From: Chloroflexota bacterium
Lineage (GTDB): Bacteria > Chloroflexota > Anaerolineae > Anaerolineales > Villigracilaceae
Direction: 5' to 3'
Length of the DNA: 64,000 nt
Assembly (NCBI GenBank): GCA_016234555.1
Contig: JACRBJ010000025.1
Span: 1-64,000 of the forward strand
Positions 60,452-64,000 of this stretch are shown here, piece after piece. Both the position numbers and the translations under genes were made by a program. A model generated the notes under the pieces. It saw nothing but the letters and a program-made list of their open reading frames with translations. It did not search any database and was not told where the DNA came from. The stretch's first letter is position 1. The number at the start of each line of letters is the position of its first letter.

Positions 60452-61438
60452 TTAGTCGCCCGATTTCCAGGCTGGTTTGGCGGCGCGCAGCAGGGAGCCT
60501 GCCAGGTTGAAGCGATAAAACTGTCCGGCGGGATCAACCAGCCCGTCGAGAATCCTGTCGATTTCCTGCGGATCGTCCGAGCCGATAACCGAACCGAAGG
60601 CGGAGACCAGTCTCGCGCCGTAGTCCACCACACCCTCAGCAGGACCGTAACAGCCGATGCACTGCGCCCCAGCCGTCGGGCAGCGGGAGTTGCATCCGCT
60701 GCGGGTGGCGGGACCGTTGCAGGGGATTCCCTGTTCGAGCAGGCAGAGTTCAGGGTCGGCGTGCATGAGTTGGATGCGTCCAAACTGCTTGATGGTTTTC
60801 TCGTTGCGTTTGCGCGTACATTCATCGCACACGGTTGAATTGCCCGCGCCGATGGTTGATCCTTTGGGAGGTAGTTCCGCCTTGCCTTGCAGAACCTGAA
60901 TCACCAAATCAATGACCGCTGCGATCTGGTGCGATTCGGGCGGACAGCCGGGCATGTAGTAATCCACATCCACCACCTGATCGAGGGTCTTGAGCACCGG
61001 GTACAAGGTTGGGATGTGAAGTTTGCCTTCGGGCATGTCGTAAGAAGTCATCGGGCGCAAGTTATCCGGGTTGTCGGTCGAGACCGTGCTGAAAGCCGTG
61101 TCCACGATTTCCTTGATGGGCGAGAAATTTGCCAGACCGGGGATGCAGCCTTCGTTGGCGCAGGAACCGAACGCCACCAGAATCTGCGACTTGCGGCGCA
61201 ACAGTTTGGCAACGTGCTCGTTCTCGTCGTTGCGGATGCCGCCGTTGAAGAGGGTCAACAGGATGGAGCCATCCTCCATCGCCTCCACGTCCTTGTATTT
61301 GGCATCCATGGCAACGGGCCAAAAGACCACATCGAAGTTGGCGTCCACGTCCAAAATCTTTTCGTGGATGTTCAGCACGGCGATCTCACATCCGCCGCAC
61401 GAAGCCGCCCAGTACATTGCGAATTTGGGTTTGCTCAT
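60452..61438 (-). CDS. mvhG: NiFe hydrogenase small subunit (MvhG-type)
   Basis: This 328-residue protein has SCGGCEIAVLNIHEK near the start, VAFGSCANEGCIPG, and a GCPPESHQI motif that ligates the proximal 4Fe-4S cluster. A long C-terminal region with CDECTRKRNEK and ten or more further cysteines (CPTAGAQCIGCYGPAEGV) carries additional clusters. It lacks a Tat signal, so the enzyme is cytoplasmic. It overlaps mvhD by 4 bp and lies 14 bp before mvhA. Confidence 0.9.
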   Translation of the reverse strand: MSKPKFAMYWAASCGGCEIAVLNIHEKILDVDANFDVVFWPVAMDAKYKDVEAMEDGSILLTLFNGGIRNDENEHVAKLLRRKSQILVAFGSCANEGCIPGLANFSPIKEIVDTAFSTVSTDNPDNLRPMTSYDMPEGKLHIPTLYPVLKTLDQVVDVDYYMPGCPPESHQIAAVIDLVIQVLQGKAELPPKGSTIGAGNSTVCDECTRKRNEKTIKQFGRIQLMHADPELCLLEQGIPCNGPATRSGCNSRCPTAGAQCIGCYGPAEGVVDYGARLVSAFGSVIGSDDPQEIDRILDGLVDPAGQFYRFNLAGSLLRAAKPAWKSGD

Positions 61439-61905
61439 ACCGCTGCCTCCTCGAGAACGGGGGTTTCGACAGTCGCGCCATTTTTATTGTTCCAGTTCAG
61501 CGGACCAAGCGCGCGCACCTGTTCGACGAATTTATTGATCTCTGCGGCGAAGATGGCGCCTTCCGCCGCGCTTGCCCAAAGCAGTTTCAGGCGTTCGGGT
61601 TCGATGCCCATCTGCCCCAGCACGCGCCGCATCAGGTTGAAGCGGCGCAGCATCTTGTAATTCTGGTTGACATAGTGACAGTCGCCGGGATGACAGCCGG
61701 AGACCAGCACCGCATCCGCGCCGTTGGCAAAAGCCTTGAAGACGAAGGTCGGGTCGAGACGTCCCGAGCACATCAGGCGGATGAGCCGCACGTTCGGAGC
61801 ATATTTCATGCGCGCCGTGCCAGCCATGTCGGCGGCGCGGTAACTGCACCAGTTGCAGGTGAAGCCGATAATTGTAGGTTCAAAGGGTTTTTGTTCTTCA
61901 GTCAT
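61435..61905 (-). CDS. mvhD: MvhD/FlpD iron-sulfur subunit
   Basis: This 156-residue protein belongs to the MvhD family that links the hydrogenase to HdrA. Conserved text is FEPTIIGFTCNWCSYRAADM, VRLIRLMCSGRLDPTFVFKA and VSGCHPGDCHYVNQNY, giving five conserved cysteines for a 2Fe-2S cluster. It lies between hdrA (15 bp) and mvhG (4 bp overlap). Confidence 0.93.
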   Translation of the reverse strand: MTEEQKPFEPTIIGFTCNWCSYRAADMAGTARMKYAPNVRLIRLMCSGRLDPTFVFKAFANGADAVLVSGCHPGDCHYVNQNYKMLRRFNLMRRVLGQMGIEPERLKLLWASAAEGAIFAAEINKFVEQVRALGPLNWNNKNGATVETPVLEEAAV

Positions 61906-61920
61906 GGTCGTTTTTCAGCC

Positions 61921-63930
61921 CTACACAGCGGCTGCCTCCTTGGAAAGATTGACCAGCAACAATCCCTCGATCTGGGAGAGGATTTGTATGTTCGAGAAGC
62001 CCGTGCCGCTGATGGCTCCCGCCGGGCAGCCTGCCACACAGGTTCCACAGCCCTGACACAGCGCGGGATTGACTTCGCTGACCATACGGTCCTCGTGGAA
62101 GAGGATGGCGTTGAACGGGCACAGGTTGTTGCAGATGCGGCAGCCGGAGCATTGCTCCTCGTGGACGGTGGCGCGGACGGGTTCGAGGGCGATCTCCTTC
62201 TGCTGAATCTTGCCCAGCACGCGGGCGGCGGCGGCGGCTCCCTGCGCCACGCTGGCGGGGATGTCCTTCGGTCCCTGCACGCAGCCGGCGATGTACACGC
62301 CTTCGGTCATGGTGGCGACGGGGTCGAGCTTGGGATGCCGCTCGATGAACCAGCCGTCCGCCGAGCAGGATATGCCAAAAGTCTTGGCAAATTCCTTCGA
62401 GCCGGCGCGGGGTTCCAATCCAGCCGAGAGGATGACCATATCCAGCGGAACGCGTAGTTGAGTGGCGGTCAGGGTGTCTTCCACCTGGACGATCAACTTG
62501 CCTTCCTCGCCGGGCAGACGGGTGGCGTCGCTGATTTCCGCCACTTTGCCACGCACGAAGTGAGTCCCCTCTTCGAGCAGGCGATGATAGAACTCCTCAT
62601 AGCCCTTGGCGGGGGTGCGGATGTCGATGTAGAAGTTATAAACTTCCGCGCCGGTGCGTTCCTCCACGAGGTGGGCAAATTTCAGACTCTGCATACAACA
62701 AATCGCCGAGCAGTATTCGTTGTAGTTCTTGTCGCGTGAGCCAACACAGTGGACGATGCCAACCGCTTTGGGAACCGTCTTCCCATCGCGCAAAACAATG
62801 TTGCCGCCGGTGGGTCCAGCCGCGTTGCTCAGGCGTTCAAATTCCAAACTGGTGAAGACATTCGGCAGGCGTCCGTAACCGTATTGCCCAATACGGCGCG
62901 CATCGAACAGGTCATAGCCGGTGGCAAGGATGATGTTGCCGACCTCGACGGTCATGACCTCGTCTTCTTGAGCGAAATCAATGGCGTTGGTCGGGCAGAA
63001 TTTCTCGCAGGCTTTGCAGGTTCCCTTGATGTAGTAGGTGCAGTTCACGCGGTCGATGACCGGGTACTTGGGGACGGCTTGCGGGAACGGCACATAGACC
63101 GCCTTGCGGTTGCCCATGCCGACCTCGAACACATCGTCAACCACTTTCTTGGGGCATTTCTCCCAGCAGATGCCGCAGCCAGTACAATCCTTCTCGACCA
63201 CCGAGCGGGCGCGCTTGCGGATGGTGACTGCAAAGTTGCCGACGTAACCGTCCACCTTTTCGACCTCGGAGTAGGTCAGCAGGGTGATGTTGGGATGATT
63301 GCCGGCGTCCACCATCTTGGGGGTGAGGATACAGGCTGAACAGTCGAGAGTGGGGAAGGTTTTGTCGAACTGTGCCATGTGCCCGCCGATGGAGGGTTCG
63401 CGTTCGACGAGGTAAACGTGGAAGCCCGCATCCGCAATTTCGAGCGCCGCCTGAATGCCGGCAATTCCGCCACCAACGACCAGCGTGGCGGGGTGGATCG
63501 GCACGCGCAGGGGTTCGAGCGCTTCGTGATATGCCACACGGGCAACACCGCCTGAGACAATCGCCTTGGCTTTTTCGGTGGCGGCAACTTTATCGGTATG
63601 AACCCATGAGTCCTGCTCGCGGATGGAGACCAGTTCGCACAGGTATGGGTTCAAGTCCGCGCCCTTGCAGGCATTGCGGAAGGTCTTTTCGTGCAGGTGC
63701 GGCGAACAGGCGGCGACCACCACGCGGGTCAGACCCTGCTCCTTGATATCCTTCTGGATCAGTTCCTGCCCCAGGCTGGAGCACATGAATTTGTAATCGC
63801 GCGAAACGACCACGCCCTGATCCTTCAGGTTTTCCTCGACCCACTTGCTCACCTCGCCCACGTTCACGACGCCGGCGATGTTCGTGCCGCAGTGGCAGAC
63901 ATATACGCCAATCTTCTCTTTCTTTTCCAT
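61921..63930 (-). CDS. hdrA: HdrA-like heterodisulfide reductase flavoprotein
   Basis: This 669-residue flavo-iron-sulfur protein starts with GVYVCHCGTNIAGVV, contains the FAD motif VVGGGIAGIQAALEIADAG, and has ferredoxin-type clusters CTGCGICWEKCPKK, CTYYIKGTCKACEKFCP, CSGCRICNNLCPF and CQGCGTCVAGCPAGAIS. HdrA with MvhADG carries out flavin-based electron bifurcation in methanogens; bacterial versions pair with other partners. No hdrB or hdrC is complete inside the window. The ATG at 63930 follows AAGGAG by eight bases; a GTG nine bases upstream is less likely. Confidence 0.93.
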   Translation of the reverse strand: MEKKEKIGVYVCHCGTNIAGVVNVGEVSKWVEENLKDQGVVVSRDYKFMCSSLGQELIQKDIKEQGLTRVVVAACSPHLHEKTFRNACKGADLNPYLCELVSIREQDSWVHTDKVAATEKAKAIVSGGVARVAYHEALEPLRVPIHPATLVVGGGIAGIQAALEIADAGFHVYLVEREPSIGGHMAQFDKTFPTLDCSACILTPKMVDAGNHPNITLLTYSEVEKVDGYVGNFAVTIRKRARSVVEKDCTGCGICWEKCPKKVVDDVFEVGMGNRKAVYVPFPQAVPKYPVIDRVNCTYYIKGTCKACEKFCPTNAIDFAQEDEVMTVEVGNIILATGYDLFDARRIGQYGYGRLPNVFTSLEFERLSNAAGPTGGNIVLRDGKTVPKAVGIVHCVGSRDKNYNEYCSAICCMQSLKFAHLVEERTGAEVYNFYIDIRTPAKGYEEFYHRLLEEGTHFVRGKVAEISDATRLPGEEGKLIVQVEDTLTATQLRVPLDMVILSAGLEPRAGSKEFAKTFGISCSADGWFIERHPKLDPVATMTEGVYIAGCVQGPKDIPASVAQGAAAAARVLGKIQQKEIALEPVRATVHEEQCSGCRICNNLCPFNAILFHEDRMVSEVNPALCQGCGTCVAGCPAGAISGTGFSNIQILSQIEGLLLVNLSKEAAAV

Positions 63931-63952
63931 AGGTTTCACTCCTTAAAATTCA

Positions 63953-64000
63953 TCATCCGGACGTCTGGAGTAATGCGGGCATCGAATCGACGAACTCCTT
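63953..64000 (-). CDS. 3' end of a gene cut by the window edge
   Basis: On the minus strand a frame runs in from the window edge and ends at TGA (63953-63955), giving KEFVDSMPALLQTSG. It lies 22 bp upstream of hdrA and is probably the preceding gene of the same operon. An HdrB/HdrC or ferredoxin-type partner would fit, but the fragment is too short to tell. Confidence 0.4.
   Translation of the reverse strand, partial: KEFVDSMPALLQTSG

Overview
This 64 kb window looks like chromosomal DNA of a Chloroflexota bacterium, most likely of the Anaerolineae. That placement is an inference from gene content: several Thr/Pro-rich lipoproteins with NBR1-like Ig domains, a DUF951 protein, an F420-type LLM oxidoreductase, a bacterial Elp3, a T-box-controlled pheST and an HdrA/Mvh-type hydrogenase cluster. 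Coding density is high. I see no rRNA, tRNA, CRISPR array, prophage or insertion sequence.

Layout. 0-9 kb: a FemAB/GNAT-like protein, a PP2C-like membrane receptor with a predicted extracytoplasmic C-terminal domain, an unknown protein and a large GAF/GGDEF diguanylate cyclase. 9-16 kb: a methyltransferase divergent from cysH (Fe-S APS reductase), elp3, an MFS exporter, an EamA transporter coupled to era, and a YitT protein. 15.7-22 kb: an envelope cassette (flippase-like protein, polytopic protein, FAD oxidoreductase), an Ig-like exported protein, a GT4 glycosyltransferase and DUF951. 22-30 kb: an MBL hydrolase coupled to a Crp/Fnr regulator, a five-repeat secreted protein, a thioesterase, an M42 peptidase, an LLM oxidoreductase, a GNAT protein and a MazG-like protein. 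30-36.8 kb: clpC, a TPR/TM protein, an M29 aminopeptidase and small membrane proteins. 36.8-41.9 kb: a thiamine operon (TPP riboswitch, thiN, tbpA, thiP, thiQ, DUF402). 41.9-47 kb: a lactate-oxidation operon (lutA, methyltransferase, lutB-lutC fusion) divergent from icd. 47-54 kb: membrane proteins, a VIT-type transporter and T-box-pheS-pheT. 54-64 kb: two tandem Ig-like lipoproteins, a KamA-type radical SAM enzyme, and an operon for a group 3c-like NiFe hydrogenase linked to HdrA, with a CBS protein and a maturation protease.

The most unusual signal is a set of short degenerate tandem heptanucleotide repeats and related palindromes. They lie between genes and also in frame inside coding sequences: at least 15 sites in 12 genes, including pheT, elp3, icd, thiP (four times), thiN (twice), thiQ and lutBC. 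Two separate thiamine-operon proteins carry the same inserted peptide NVERLTFN, encoded by the same DNA. The elements resemble cyanobacterial heptanucleotide STRR sequences and Rickettsia palindromic elements in behaviour, but belong to several distinct sequence families here.

A second signal is a group of genes whose TATAAT box ends only 6-8 bases before the start codon with no Shine-Dalgarno sequence. This is the signature of leaderless transcription, and it occurs alongside many genes with normal AGGAG-type sites.
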